A DNA stretch of 64,000 nucleotides from Paenibacillus sp. XY044 (GCF_002257645.1 NZ_NQMO01000001.1:1102065-1166064); one strand, 5' to 3'; shown: positions 33,052 through 42,461, numbered from the stretch's first letter. Numbers and translations: made by a program. The notes: generated by a model not told the origin, from the letters alone.

Positions 33052-35097
33052 TCATTTTGTTTGCATATTCAAAGTTTTAAGAAAAGGCTTCAGCTTATTA
33101 ATGACATAGTGGCTGCCGCCGCGTGAATGTACGTTTTCGATCACGGCGGATAACAAGAAAGAAGACGGATCGGCGTCAAAGGCGACCACGAAACCGTTCT
33201 CCTCGCCTTGTTCGCCTTTTTTGGCTTTCAGCTCGGCTGTTCCGGTTTTTGCCGCTAACTTCAGCTTGGCCGTAGACAGTGCGTGTGCGGTGCCGCCGCT
33301 GCGGCTGACGACCTGCATCAGTGCGTCTTTGACTGTTCCGGCAACCTGTGGAGTGATGATCTGGATCGCCGGAGGAGTTTCTTGATCTTCCTCGGCTGGA
33401 AAGAGGATGGGAGGTACAAGTTGACCTTGCTGTGCGAAGGGCGTGAAGGCCGCCGCCACGTGGATCGGAGACATCAGCATTTCTCCTTGTCCATAGGACG
33501 TATCCGCGAGCAGAACTTCCGAGGCCAGGTCCTTGTGGGAGGAGTTGGCATACTGGCTTGGTTTCAGGTTGATCATATCCAGTCCCCAGTTTTCGCCGAA
33601 GCCGAATTTGGATATGCCCTCGATAAATTTGCCGCTTCCCATTTCCAGTGCCTCCTGGGCAAAATAAATGTTATCCGAATACACGAGGGCATCCACCATA
33701 TTCACAGTGCTGACGTCTTTTACCCGTGTGACATAGTAACCGCCCCAGCCCGCGTCCTTTTTCCAATGCAGACCGTCGATGCGGCGGGTTTTATCCGCTT
33801 GGGTAATTCCCTCCGTCAGGCCGGCAGCTGCCGTCACCGCTTTAAACACCGAGCCGGGCGCATAGCGGGCCGCGAACCGGTTAAAGAAGGGAAGATCCGG
33901 GTCATTGGAATAAGCATCCCATTTCTCCTGCGACAGGCCGGTGACCATTAGGTTCGGGTCATACGAAGGGGTGCTGACAAGGGCCAGCAAATCTCCGTGC
34001 TTTGGGTTCATCATCACCGCCGCACCGGCATCGCCCGACAGCGTACGGTACAGGTTCTGCTGAAGATCGGAAGCAATGGTAAGCCGGACGCTCTGGCCGT
34101 TCACCGCAGGTTTCTCGGCGACGATGCTTTTACGGTTCCCCTTTGCATCGGTAATTTCGATCAATCCCCCTTTCTGTCCCCGCAGCTGCTTTTCCAGCGA
34201 TTGTTCCAAACCGGCCTTGCCAATCCAGTCCCCGGCCGCATAATAGCCGTCTTTATCGATCTCCAAATCTTCCTGCGTCACCTGGCGGACATAGCCGGTC
34301 AAGTGGGCGGCGGCTTGGCCGAGCGGATAGTACCTCACTTCTTTCGATTTGATGGATACTCCAGGCAGCTCTAGGGACAGATCAGAATCGGGAACATTGG
34401 CCATTGGCACAAAGTATTCCGGTTTGACCCACTTCTGCGCCAGCTTTTTTTGGATATATTCCACTGGAATTTTGAAGTAAGCGGCGATGTTGGAGATTGT
34501 CTGATCCGGATTGTCTCCGAGCCCTGAAGGGGTAATGCCCCACTCGTACACGGTGCCGCGGGTGGCCAGCGGGTTGCCGTCCCGGTCTGTGATTTCTCCG
34601 CGCTGAGGTGTCAGCACCCGGACCCGTACTTTGTCCCCGGTAGACATCTCTGGTAGAATCAGAGAAGGATTCCACTCGATAGCCCAGACCTTGTCATGGT
34701 CCTGCTGGACCTGAACCAGCTTCATGTGGTAATCCCCATCCACATCACCGATCTGGGTATGCCAGGTAGCGGAATAGTTCAAGGAATATTGTTCATCTTC
34801 CTCAGACTGGAAAGCAGGCCCCGGCGTCACTTTAACGCCGGTCACGCCCATCCCGCTGAAGATCGATTGGTATTTCTGGACGAACTGCTCGCGGCTCATT
34901 CCCGATTGCTCAAGGGATTCGGGCGACATGAGATCGTAAAGCCTGTCAAACTTCAACTCTTTCAAACTGCTAAAGTAGGACTGCAGCGTCTGATCAGGCC
35001 CGGAATCATCTCTCCCTTGAAAAAACACATATATCGCCAAGCCGCTGGCAACCAAAAAAGAAAGCAGCACGTATGTAAAGAATTGTTTTCGCTTCAT
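33052..35097 (-). CDS. Penicillin-binding transpeptidase, MecA/PBP3 (PbpC)-like
   Basis: A class B penicillin-binding protein of about 681 residues. An N-terminal TM anchor (5-25) is followed by an NTF2-like MecA-N domain (about 33-148), a dimerisation domain (about 155-330) and the transpeptidase with S416-x-x-K (SVFK), SDN 474-476 and KTGT 617-620. Architecture equals B. subtilis PbpC and staphylococcal MecA, which cross-link peptidoglycan outside the membrane and tend to have low beta-lactam affinity. ATG 35097 follows GTGAGG; a longer reading to 35274 would overlap the divergent gene and was rejected. It starts 154 bp from the divergent FHA gene. Confidence 0.93.
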   Translation of the reverse strand: MKRKQFFTYVLLSFLVASGLAIYVFFQGRDDSGPDQTLQSYFSSLKELKFDRLYDLMSPESLEQSGMSREQFVQKYQSIFSGMGVTGVKVTPGPAFQSEEDEQYSLNYSATWHTQIGDVDGDYHMKLVQVQQDHDKVWAIEWNPSLILPEMSTGDKVRVRVLTPQRGEITDRDGNPLATRGTVYEWGITPSGLGDNPDQTISNIAAYFKIPVEYIQKKLAQKWVKPEYFVPMANVPDSDLSLELPGVSIKSKEVRYYPLGQAAAHLTGYVRQVTQEDLEIDKDGYYAAGDWIGKAGLEQSLEKQLRGQKGGLIEITDAKGNRKSIVAEKPAVNGQSVRLTIASDLQQNLYRTLSGDAGAAVMMNPKHGDLLALVSTPSYDPNLMVTGLSQEKWDAYSNDPDLPFFNRFAARYAPGSVFKAVTAAAGLTEGITQADKTRRIDGLHWKKDAGWGGYYVTRVKDVSTVNMVDALVYSDNIYFAQEALEMGSGKFIEGISKFGFGENWGLDMINLKPSQYANSSHKDLASEVLLADTSYGQGEMLMSPIHVAAAFTPFAQQGQLVPPILFPAEEDQETPPAIQIITPQVAGTVKDALMQVVSRSGGTAHALSTAKLKLAAKTGTAELKAKKGEQGEENGFVVAFDADPSSFLLSAVIENVHSRGGSHYVINKLKPFLKTLNMQTK

Positions 35098-35251
35098 TGC
35101 TATAAACCTCACTTTTGAAATATAATTCACAAGTAAACATGGAAACGGGTATAGGCTAACTATAAAATTAGCCGGGTAGGCAAACAATGGAGCAAATCTG
35201 ACGAATTTATCATTGACGGGAGAAAGAGACAAAGGAAAGTGAGAGATTGAT

Positions 35252-35947
35252 ATGCCGGATAAGATCAAAATCATAATTGATACCGCCGGCCAGAAAGGCC
35301 ATGGTTCGTTTATTTACTTGGAAGAAGGACGAAGCGTCACGGTCGGAAGACATACCGGATTGGAGCAGGGGATGCTCGCGATTTACAACTTGCTGGTTTC
35401 CAAGCAGCACTGCCGAATCGGGTGGAACGAAGAGGGGCTGCATGTCGAGGATTTGGGCAGCAAGAACGGGACCGAGCTGAACGGTCAGCGTCTAAGCCCC
35501 CATGAACGCGTTCCGGTGTCTCCGGGAGACCGCCTTACGCTGGTGAACGGATTGGTTGCGTTGGAACTGGAGAACGTCATGGACTTGGAGGAAACGAGGG
35601 AGTATGTTTTTTCGGGCTGGCCTGAAGACGATGTGCGCTTGAATGACGATATGCAGAGCATTCAGATTGCTGAGGAAACGATCCCGCTGTCGAAAAAGGA
35701 ATATCAGCTGTTTAAGCTGATGCACAGCCGGCTGGATCATTTCGTGACCCGGGACGAAATCATGAGGTTTGTATGGCCTGAGCGCTGTGTAGATGATACC
35801 GAGCTGGTCGGCATCGACGAAGTGAACTCGCTGATATACCGGACGAACAAAAAGCTGCAGGGGTTTTTCGTCATCAAGTCCGTTTACAAAAAGGGCGTGT
35901 ATATGAAACGGGAATATGCCGGATCTGATTCGGCCTTGTCCCGGTGA
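35252..35947 (+). CDS. FHA domain fused to OmpR-type winged helix
   Basis: A 231-residue two-domain protein. Residues about 22-100 form a forkhead-associated domain with its phosphothreonine-binding signature: VTVGRH, LLVSKQHCRI and DLGSKNGTELNG. Residues about 140-225 form a transcriptional-regulator C-terminal winged helix (LSKKEYQLFKLMHSRLDHFV, TRDEIMRFVWPE, VNSLIYRTNKKL, KGVYMK). It therefore looks like a DNA-binding protein controlled by Ser/Thr phosphorylation, as in the EmbR idea but with the domains reversed. GGAAAGTGAGAG precedes the ATG. It is divergent from the transpeptidase gene, a plausible target. No kinase gene is nearby. Confidence 0.85.
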   Translation: MPDKIKIIIDTAGQKGHGSFIYLEEGRSVTVGRHTGLEQGMLAIYNLLVSKQHCRIGWNEEGLHVEDLGSKNGTELNGQRLSPHERVPVSPGDRLTLVNGLVALELENVMDLEETREYVFSGWPEDDVRLNDDMQSIQIAEETIPLSKKEYQLFKLMHSRLDHFVTRDEIMRFVWPERCVDDTELVGIDEVNSLIYRTNKKLQGFFVIKSVYKKGVYMKREYAGSDSALSR

Positions 35948-36071
35948 TGCGGCCTAAGGACGGGGATTCGTCCAAACGGCTATGGTGTGTTGGCGAAGAA
36001 CTGACAGGCATGATCTTTCATCGTCCGATCGGGAGGATGAGTTCGAGGGCTTGAGCTCATCACGTAAATGA

Positions 36072-36102
36072 AAACCCTGAACCAATATGGTTCAGGGTTT
36101 TT
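36072..36102 (+). terminator. Terminator after FHA-regulator gene
   Basis: AAACCCTGAACC at 36072-36083 pairs with GGTTCAGGGTTT at 36089-36100, with a 5-nt loop and T-run. Confidence 0.8.
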
Positions 36103-36177
36103 GCATTGCAAAAAATCCGGCTCCGAGCACCGAACGCATATCGTGGTGATCGATCTTCGAAACGGCATGGTAAAATA

Positions 36178-36219
36178 AACAGCCAGCCTTCCCCTAGCGG
36201 GGGAAAAGCTGGCTGTTTT
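36178..36219 (-). terminator. Terminator of the P450/StyA-like operon
   Basis: AACAGCCAGC-C-TTCCCC pairs with GGGGAAA-AGCTGGCTGTT across the end of the minus-strand gene. A TTTATTTTA tract follows on the minus strand. Confidence 0.65.
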
Positions 36220-37384
36220 GATGTTCAAAGAAGCTGCGGTAAGCTTGCGTCGGATCCTCGAACCAATGGACTATACGGTCCGCTGCCTCCTGGTCACCTG
36301 CGGCTTGCATCAGAAGTTCGGCAATATGTCCCGGCAGCGGCTGGGTCATGGCGTTGGTCCAATCGGTCACGGCCTTAATATAGGGCTGCGTCCGGCTCCA
36401 ATATTCGGTGCCGATAGACTCGTCCCAATCGGCATCCGCATGGGCCAGCAGCGTCTCATACAGCTGCTCGGCGGCGTACGAAGCCGTATTGCAGCCTTGC
36501 CCGGTATTCGGATCGGCCAGGAAGACGCTGTCGCCGCATCCCAGGATGAGCGTGCCGCCATGCATGACATACGGACGGCGTACCGTAGGCGTGACGGCGG
36601 TCAGCAGATAAGCATTGTCGTCAATCAGCGCGAATCTGGCCGAATCGATCCGCCCGGCTTTCTCCGGGAAATGTTCCTCCACAATGCTAAGCATCCGCTC
36701 GGCAAACGCATCCGGTCCCTTCACGCCGACAAAAGCATCCAGCGCTCCACCCGGAACCGCTTCAATAAAAAGAATCGTGGCCCGTCCGTTATCCGTGACG
36801 GCTGGAATCTCGAACATTTCGCCGGTGCCAGGCATCACTGTGATGGAGATGCCTTCGGGCTCGACTGGACGTACACCCGCAAAATAGCCGACGATGCACT
36901 TGCGCTGCGGCGCCCGGAAGGGCGTCAAGCTCTCATCTACGGGAAAAGAGGCGACCGGTCCCGATTTGCCCGATGCGTCGATGACCAGGTCGAACGAGGT
37001 AGCGAGTGCATCCAGATCGCTTGCCGTGATGCGTCCATGCTGAAATCGAACGCCTTCCTTGGCCAGATCCTCCATAGCATCCGCAAACCGGATGCGCTGA
37101 TCGATGGAAGTGGCGATGTCCGTCAGGTTCCCGGTAAACAGCTTTTGTCCGCCAAGCTGAAAGTGAATGGTCCGCAGCTGCGGCGCACCGCTGTTCGAGG
37201 GCATTTGCACGCGCCGCTCCCGCGCAAGCGTCGGCTGAAAATGAACCTGGGTCGAGCGGACTCTGCCACTTCGGACCTCACCAGGCTCTTCATGATGAAG
37301 CACTGTGACATCAAAATCGTCCTTTAGCGCATAGGCCAGCTGCAGCCCGGCCGTACCGCTTCCGATAATGCCGATTGTTCTCAT
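36194..37384 (-). CDS. Styrene monooxygenase StyA-like FAD-dependent oxygenase
   Basis: A 396-residue group E flavoprotein monooxygenase. The dinucleotide motif IGIIGSGTAGLQLAYAL, the mid-domain LDALATSFDLVIDASGKSG and the FAD motif GCGDSVFLADPNTGQGCNTA match styrene/indole monooxygenase StyA in order and length. Such enzymes epoxidise styrene or indole-like alkenes with FADH2 from a partner reductase StyB, which is not encoded nearby. It lies 78 bp downstream of a P450 gene on the same strand and probably forms a two-oxygenase operon with it. The substrate here is unknown; a hydrophobic or secondary metabolite is a guess. Confidence 0.85.
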   Translation of the reverse strand: MRTIGIIGSGTAGLQLAYALKDDFDVTVLHHEEPGEVRSGRVRSTQVHFQPTLARERRVQMPSNSGAPQLRTIHFQLGGQKLFTGNLTDIATSIDQRIRFADAMEDLAKEGVRFQHGRITASDLDALATSFDLVIDASGKSGPVASFPVDESLTPFRAPQRKCIVGYFAGVRPVEPEGISITVMPGTGEMFEIPAVTDNGRATILFIEAVPGGALDAFVGVKGPDAFAERMLSIVEEHFPEKAGRIDSARFALIDDNAYLLTAVTPTVRRPYVMHGGTLILGCGDSVFLADPNTGQGCNTASYAAEQLYETLLAHADADWDESIGTEYWSRTQPYIKAVTDWTNAMTQPLPGHIAELLMQAAGDQEAADRIVHWFEDPTQAYRSFFEHQNSQLFPR

Positions 37385-37462
37385 GAGTGATCTCCTCCTT
37401 GATCTTGGGGACTATTTACCAGCATACCTTCGAGTCAGGATGGATCAACAGGGAACAATTAA

Positions 37463-38659
37463 CTAATTTTGTTTCAGACGGAGCGGGATTTCTTTCACGC
37501 CGCGCACGATCATGCCGGGTCTCCATTCAAGATCCCGTATGTCTCCTTCAAGCGCAAAGTCTGGAAAACGACGCAGCAGCGTATTGACGGCGATCTCTCC
37601 CTCCAAGCGGGCGAGCGGGGCGCCAAGGCACAGGTGTATACCTTTCCCGAACGCCAAATGCGGGCTCTTGCCGCGGGTAACGTCAAACAGGTCCGAGTCT
37701 TCAAATTGAGCCGGGTCCCGGTTAGCTGAATCGAGCGCGACGATCACAAGGTCGCCCCGCTGAAAATGCTGACCCCTGAATTCCAAATCCTCGGCGGCCC
37801 AGCGGGAGGTGCTGAATTCCACGGGACCGTTGTAGCGGAGCATCTCTTCGACGGCACCCTGGATGAGTTCTGGCTGATCCTGAAGCAGCTGACGCTGCTC
37901 CGGATATTCGAGCAGGGCCAGCACCCCGTTGCCGATCAAATTGACCGTCGTCTCGTGGCCGGCGATGATCATCAGCGTAACCACGCCGTACAGCTCTTCC
38001 TCCGTTAACCGGTCCCCTTGGTTTTCCGCGATCACCAGTTCGCTGATCATGTCGTCACCCGGCTGCTCACGGACCTTTTCGAACCATTCCTTTAAATAAG
38101 CGATAAATTCGTTCATGTGACGGGTGACATCCTCGCCCATTTCCTGGTTTGAGGCTTCAATAATAGAGTTCGACCATACCCGGAATTTGTCCTGATCCAC
38201 CGTGGGCACGCCCAAAATTTCGCTGATGACGATGATCGGCAGAGGAAAGGCGTAATCGTCAATGAGATTCAGGCGATCCTTACCGGAGACCGCATCCAGC
38301 AGCTTGTCCGCTATTTCCTGAATGTGATCCCGCATGCTTTCGATCCGCTGCGGCGTGAAGCCCTTTTGCACCAGACCGCGGAGACGCTTGTGATCCGGCG
38401 GGTCGGAGAACAGCATGTTTTTGGAGAATACGCTCGGATGCTCCTGTCCGATGAATTTGGTCATGTCCTTAATGAATCTCGGATCTTTCAGCACGGCTGC
38501 CGCATCCTCGTAGGTGCTGATGAGCCAACCGGTTTGCCCGTTCGGAAGCATGACCTTCACAACGGGGTCGCTTTGCCGCAATTTCTCGTACACGGGGTAC
38601 GGATTGCGGGTAAAGTCGTTTGTAAACAACGCATTTTTCGGAGTTTCGCTTGCATGCAT
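37463..38659 (-). CDS. Cytochrome P450, CYP107-like
   Basis: A 398-residue soluble P450. The I-helix motif IIAGHETTVNLIGNG (AGHETT 233-238), ExxR in EEMLRYNGPVE and the haem loop FGKGIHLCLGAPLARLE (Cys 344) are intact. The EFSTSRWAAED region is typical of the CYP107 family, whose members hydroxylate macrolides, steroids or other hydrophobic compounds. ATG 38659 follows GAGAGGAGT. No redox partner is encoded next to it. First gene of the putative operon with the StyA-like oxygenase. Confidence 0.92.
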   Translation of the reverse strand: MHASETPKNALFTNDFTRNPYPVYEKLRQSDPVVKVMLPNGQTGWLISTYEDAAAVLKDPRFIKDMTKFIGQEHPSVFSKNMLFSDPPDHKRLRGLVQKGFTPQRIESMRDHIQEIADKLLDAVSGKDRLNLIDDYAFPLPIIVISEILGVPTVDQDKFRVWSNSIIEASNQEMGEDVTRHMNEFIAYLKEWFEKVREQPGDDMISELVIAENQGDRLTEEELYGVVTLMIIAGHETTVNLIGNGVLALLEYPEQRQLLQDQPELIQGAVEEMLRYNGPVEFSTSRWAAEDLEFRGQHFQRGDLVIVALDSANRDPAQFEDSDLFDVTRGKSPHLAFGKGIHLCLGAPLARLEGEIAVNTLLRRFPDFALEGDIRDLEWRPGMIVRGVKEIPLRLKQN

Positions 38660-38701
38660 AGACACTGGACTCCTCTCGAAAAAATGATAGATTGCTCTTT
38701 C

Positions 38702-38731
38702 ATTATAAAAGAATGTGGGAACGATATCCAA
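38702..38731 (-). promoter_or_regulatory. Candidate promoter for the P450/StyA-like operon
   Basis: On the minus strand TTGGAT (38731-38726), an 18-bp spacer and a perfect TATAAT (38707-38702) precede the P450 start by about 43 bp. The other 230 bp up to the lipoprotein gene at 38961 show no clear signal. Confidence 0.5.
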
Positions 38732-38960
38732 ATGCACGTCAGGCAGCTATATTCCTCCATGCATCCTTACTATGAGTCCTCCGATAACGGCTTTAAAACG
38801 GCAGATTTCTAGTTTTGTTCATTCTATTGGAGAAATCGTCAGCCGCTGGGAGAAAAAAGACGATCGTTTTGGCGTTTCTGCTCATATCCGTCGGAACGGT
38901 GCTTCGATAATCTGAAAGGGCAAGATTCACTTCACCACATACCAAATGGAGGTTATAGGC

Positions 38961-40586
38961 ATGAAAAAAATCGCAGCTGCGGGTCTGATCATCGCAATGC
39001 TGGGCAGTGTGCTGGCAGGCTGTTCATCCGGCGGCAAGAGCGGCGAGGATGCAGCAAAGGGGGCAAGTCCGGGAGGAGCGGCCGAATCGGCCACCTACCC
39101 GTTGAAAACCGATGAGAAGCTGTCCTATTGGGGCGAGATCAACGGCAACCTGGTCGGAGTCAAGGCATCGCATGACGAAATTCCTTTCTTTCAGAAATGG
39201 CAGGAGAAAACCGGAGTGCCCCTCAAGTTCACCGCGCCGCCGACCGGTCAGGTCAAAGAAGCCTTCAACGTCATGCTGGCTTCGGGGGATTTGCCGGATA
39301 TGATCGAATATAACTTTATCGGCGATTTTCCCGGCGGGCCGGAAAAGGCGATCAGTGACGGCTACATTCTGAAGCTGAACGATCTGATCGACAAATACGC
39401 CCCGAACCTGAAAAAGTACTTGCAGGACCATCCTGACATCGACAAGATGGTCAAGACGGACAGCGGCAGCTATTACGCGTTCCCGTTCATCCGGGGCGAC
39501 GAATACTTGCGCGTATTCCAAGGTCCGGTCATTCGGAAGGATTGGTTGGATGAGCTTGGGCTGCCGGTACCGGAAACGATCGATGAATGGACGACGACGC
39601 TGAGAGCTTTTAAGGAGAAGAAAGGGGCGGCTGCGCCATTCTCTGTGGTAAGCAAGCCGCGCTTCTTCAATGAGTCCGGCAACGGCGCGTTTCTCGGCGC
39701 CTTCGGCGTAAACCGAGGGTTCTATCAGGAAGACGGGAAGGTCAAATTCGGCCCCGCCGAGCCCGGCTTTAAAGAATATTTGAATCTATTCCATGACTGG
39801 TATAAGGAAGGCTTGATCGACAAAAACATCGCGACGGCCGACACGAAAGCGGTCGACGGCAACATCGCGTCCGGCGCTACCGGAGCAACGATCGGGAACG
39901 CCGGAGGTGGCATTGGCAAATGGCAGCCGCTCGTTGCCGCAAACGATCCGAAAGCCGTTCTCGTTGCGACACCTTATCCGGTGCTGAACAAAGGAGACAA
40001 GCCCAAATTCGGACAGCTGAACCAGGCCTACGCTTCGGAAGGAACGGTAGCGGTCACGACAGCCGCCAAAGATCCCGCACTCGCCGTGCGCATGCTGGAT
40101 TACGGGTACAGCGAGGAAGGGCACATGTTCTTCAACTTCGGTGAGGAAGGCGTCAGCTACAACATGGAGGACGGCTATCCGAAATTCACCGATCTCCTGA
40201 TGAAAAATCCGGACAAGCTTGCTCCCGCTCAGGCGATTTCCATGTATGCGCGCAGCAGCTACAACGGGCCGTTCGTGCAGGATAAGCGTTACGCTGAGCA
40301 GTTCTTTGCGCTTCAGACACAGCGGGATGCGGTGGAAATTTGGAAAAACACCGATGCGGCGAAGTACAACCTGCCGTCCATTACACCTACACCGGAAGAG
40401 AGTTCCGAGTACGCCACCATCATGAACGATATCAATACGCTGGTGGATGAAATGACGATCAAGATCATTCTCGGCTCCGAACCTGTGGATCAATATGACA
40501 GCTATGTCGCCAAGATGAAGTCGCTGGGCTTGGACCGGGCGATCGAAATACAGACGGCGGCTCTGCAGCGGTACAACAGCCGGTAA
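38961..40586 (+). CDS. ABC transporter sugar-binding lipoprotein (LipO/YtcQ-like), copy 1
   Basis: A 541-residue extracellular solute-binding lipoprotein, large as usual for the Paenibacillus LipO/YtcQ family. Signal peptide AAAGLIIAMLGSVLAGC with lipidated Cys 21. The mature part contains PFFQKWQEKTGVPLKFTAPP, LASGDLPDMIEY and IRKDWLDELGLPVPET, the standard binding-protein blocks. ATG 38961 follows TGGAGGTT. The two permease genes come next after an unusual GC hairpin. It is clearly paralogous to the lipoprotein at 46234. The ligand is probably an oligosaccharide with an unsaturated uronate, judged by the GH88 gene. Confidence 0.9.
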   Translation: MKKIAAAGLIIAMLGSVLAGCSSGGKSGEDAAKGASPGGAAESATYPLKTDEKLSYWGEINGNLVGVKASHDEIPFFQKWQEKTGVPLKFTAPPTGQVKEAFNVMLASGDLPDMIEYNFIGDFPGGPEKAISDGYILKLNDLIDKYAPNLKKYLQDHPDIDKMVKTDSGSYYAFPFIRGDEYLRVFQGPVIRKDWLDELGLPVPETIDEWTTTLRAFKEKKGAAAPFSVVSKPRFFNESGNGAFLGAFGVNRGFYQEDGKVKFGPAEPGFKEYLNLFHDWYKEGLIDKNIATADTKAVDGNIASGATGATIGNAGGGIGKWQPLVAANDPKAVLVATPYPVLNKGDKPKFGQLNQAYASEGTVAVTTAAKDPALAVRMLDYGYSEEGHMFFNFGEEGVSYNMEDGYPKFTDLLMKNPDKLAPAQAISMYARSSYNGPFVQDKRYAEQFFALQTQRDAVEIWKNTDAAKYNLPSITPTPEESSEYATIMNDINTLVDEMTIKIILGSEPVDQYDSYVAKMKSLGLDRAIEIQTAALQRYNSR

Positions 40587-40597
40587 GCACAAACGAA

Positions 40598-40617
40598 GGG
40601 GAGAGCCTGCTCTCCCC
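40598..40617 (+). other. GC hairpin between binding-protein and permease genes
   Basis: GGGGAGAGCCTGCTCTCCCC is a perfect 20-nt inverted repeat, 12 bases after the stop codon and 29 before the next start. No T-run follows, so it is not a full terminator. Such hairpins often protect the 3' end of the abundant binding-protein mRNA while limiting permease expression; that role is inferred. Confidence 0.6.
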
Positions 40618-40645
40618 CTAATAAAAATTGAGGTGACTTTCAGGC

Positions 40646-41569
40646 ATGGCAAATCGGCAATCGTTTCGAAGCCGGCTCGTTCGTGATTTTGTGCTCAACA
40701 AGTATTTGTATATCATGATGCTGCCGGTGATCGCCTATTATTTGGTCTTTCATTACGCACCCATGTACGGGGCGCTGATCGCATTCAAAGATTATTCGCC
40801 CATGAAGGGCATATTGGGCAGCGACTGGGTCGGACTGAAGCATTTTCAGGACTTTTTCGGCAGTTATTATTTTTTGAGAATTTTGAAAAATACGATCTTG
40901 ATCAGCCTGTATACGCTGGTTTTTGAGTTCCCGGCTCCGATCATCCTCGCTCTTTTGATCAACGAAGTACGCAAGAAGAAATTCAAGCGCGTCGTCCAGA
41001 CGATCACGTACATGCCGTATTTTATTTCGCTCGTGGTCATTTGCGGCATCATTACCGATTTTACGAATGCGGACGGGCTCATCAACCGCCTGTTCATGTT
41101 CCTGGGCTATGACGGTCAGGCGATGCTGCAGAAGCCCGAGCTGTTCCGTCCCATCTACGTACTGTCCGAAATCTGGCAGCGGATCGGCTGGGAATCGATC
41201 ATCTATATCGCCGCCCTCATGAGCATCGATCTGGAGCAGTACGAAGCGGCGCGGATCGACGGGGCCAGCCGGATGAAGCAGATGCTGTACATTACGCTGC
41301 CCGGGCTGCTGCCCACCATTATGATCATGTTCATTCTCCGGATGGGGAACCTGCTCAACGTCGGGTTTGAAAAGATCATTCTTCTATACAACCCGGTCAC
41401 TTACGAAACGGCGGACGTCATTTCCTCCTTCGTATACCGCAAAGGTCTGCTGGAGTTTGGCTGGAGCTACAGCTCTGCCGTTGGTTTGTTCAACTCGGTC
41501 ATCAATCTCGTCCTCCTGATTACGGCCAACGCCATCAGCCGGAGGGTGAGCCAAAACAGCCTATGGTGA
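40646..41569 (+). CDS. Carbohydrate ABC transporter permease, LplB-like
   Basis: A 307-residue permease with six TM helices. YLYIMMLPVIAYYLVFHYAP opens TM1, followed by MYGALIAFKDYSPMKGILGS, which is characteristic of LplB. The EAA coupling loop is QYEAARIDGASRMKQMLYITLPG. GAGGTGAC precedes the ATG. It forms the first half of the membrane channel with the next gene product, receiving sugar from the lipoprotein(s). Confidence 0.93.
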   Translation: MANRQSFRSRLVRDFVLNKYLYIMMLPVIAYYLVFHYAPMYGALIAFKDYSPMKGILGSDWVGLKHFQDFFGSYYFLRILKNTILISLYTLVFEFPAPIILALLINEVRKKKFKRVVQTITYMPYFISLVVICGIITDFTNADGLINRLFMFLGYDGQAMLQKPELFRPIYVLSEIWQRIGWESIIYIAALMSIDLEQYEAARIDGASRMKQMLYITLPGLLPTIMIMFILRMGNLLNVGFEKIILLYNPVTYETADVISSFVYRKGLLEFGWSYSSAVGLFNSVINLVLLITANAISRRVSQNSLW

Positions 41570-41579
41570 GGTGGTAAGC

Positions 41580-42461
41580 TTGAAAACAGAGAACGGTTGG
41601 GGTGACCGTATATTCAATGTCATCAACTACGCCCTAATGATTTTTCTGGTCGTCGTGACCTTATATCCACTGGTGTATGTATTGTTCGCTTCCTTCAGCG
41701 ACTCGGCCCGGCTGCTAGGCCACAAAGGCTTTTTGTGGAGACCGCTCGGCTTCAGCCTTGATGCTTATAAGAGCGTTCTGGACAATCCGGGCATCGGCAT
41801 CGGCTTTCGCAACACGCTGTTCATTCTCGTATTCGGGGTAGCGGTCAATCTACTGCTCACCTCGATGGGTGCTTATGTCCTGTCGCGCAAAAACGTGATG
41901 TGGAACAAGGTGTTCATGTTCATCATCGTGTTCACCATGTTCTTCAGCGGCGGTCTGATCCCGCTGTATCTCGTCGTCAAAGGCGTGGGACTGCTGGACA
42001 CGCTGTGGTCCACGATCATTCCGTTCAGCGTCAGCACGTTCAACCTGATCATCATGCGAACAGCCTTCATGGGCATTCCGGACAGCCTGGAGGAATCGGC
42101 CAAAATCGACGGCGCGAACCATTTCACCATTTTGTTCCGGATCATTATCCCGTTGTCCATGCCGGTCATCGCCGTCATGATTCTCTACTATGCGGTGGAC
42201 AAGTGGAACGGATGGTTCTACGCATCGGTGTTTATCAAAGACAGAAATCTGTTTCCCCTGCAGCTCGTGCTGCGCGAAATTCTGATCTCCAACTCGACCG
42301 ACAGCATGTCATCGGGCGCTTCGGCGGGAGACCGGTTCCAAATCGGGGAAACGATCAAATACGCAACGATTATGGTGGCAACCGTGCCTATCCTGTGCGT
42401 GTATCCGTTCCTTCAGCGGTTTTTCGTGAAGGGAGTCATGGTCGGCTCGCTGAAGGGCTAA
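41580..42461 (+). CDS. Carbohydrate ABC transporter permease, YtcP-like
   Basis: A 293-residue permease of the YtcP/AraQ group with six TM helices. The N-terminal VINYALMIFLVVVTLYPLVY, GHKGFLWRPLGFSLDAY and the EAA loop EESAKIDGANHFTILFRIIIPLS are characteristic. A GTG at 41571 is in frame, but TGAGGTGG lies six bases before TTG 41580, so the latter is preferred. Partner of the LplB-like protein. No ATPase gene accompanies them; such importers usually share a multitask MsmX-type ATPase encoded elsewhere. Confidence 0.92.
   Translation: MKTENGWGDRIFNVINYALMIFLVVVTLYPLVYVLFASFSDSARLLGHKGFLWRPLGFSLDAYKSVLDNPGIGIGFRNTLFILVFGVAVNLLLTSMGAYVLSRKNVMWNKVFMFIIVFTMFFSGGLIPLYLVVKGVGLLDTLWSTIIPFSVSTFNLIIMRTAFMGIPDSLEESAKIDGANHFTILFRIIIPLSMPVIAVMILYYAVDKWNGWFYASVFIKDRNLFPLQLVLREILISNSTDSMSSGASAGDRFQIGETIKYATIMVATVPILCVYPFLQRFFVKGVMVGSLKG

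Noticed and set aside
36218..37327. Plus-strand open frame of 369 codons opposite the StyA-like gene
   Set aside because: The minus-strand protein matches StyA throughout; the overlapping frame has no family features.
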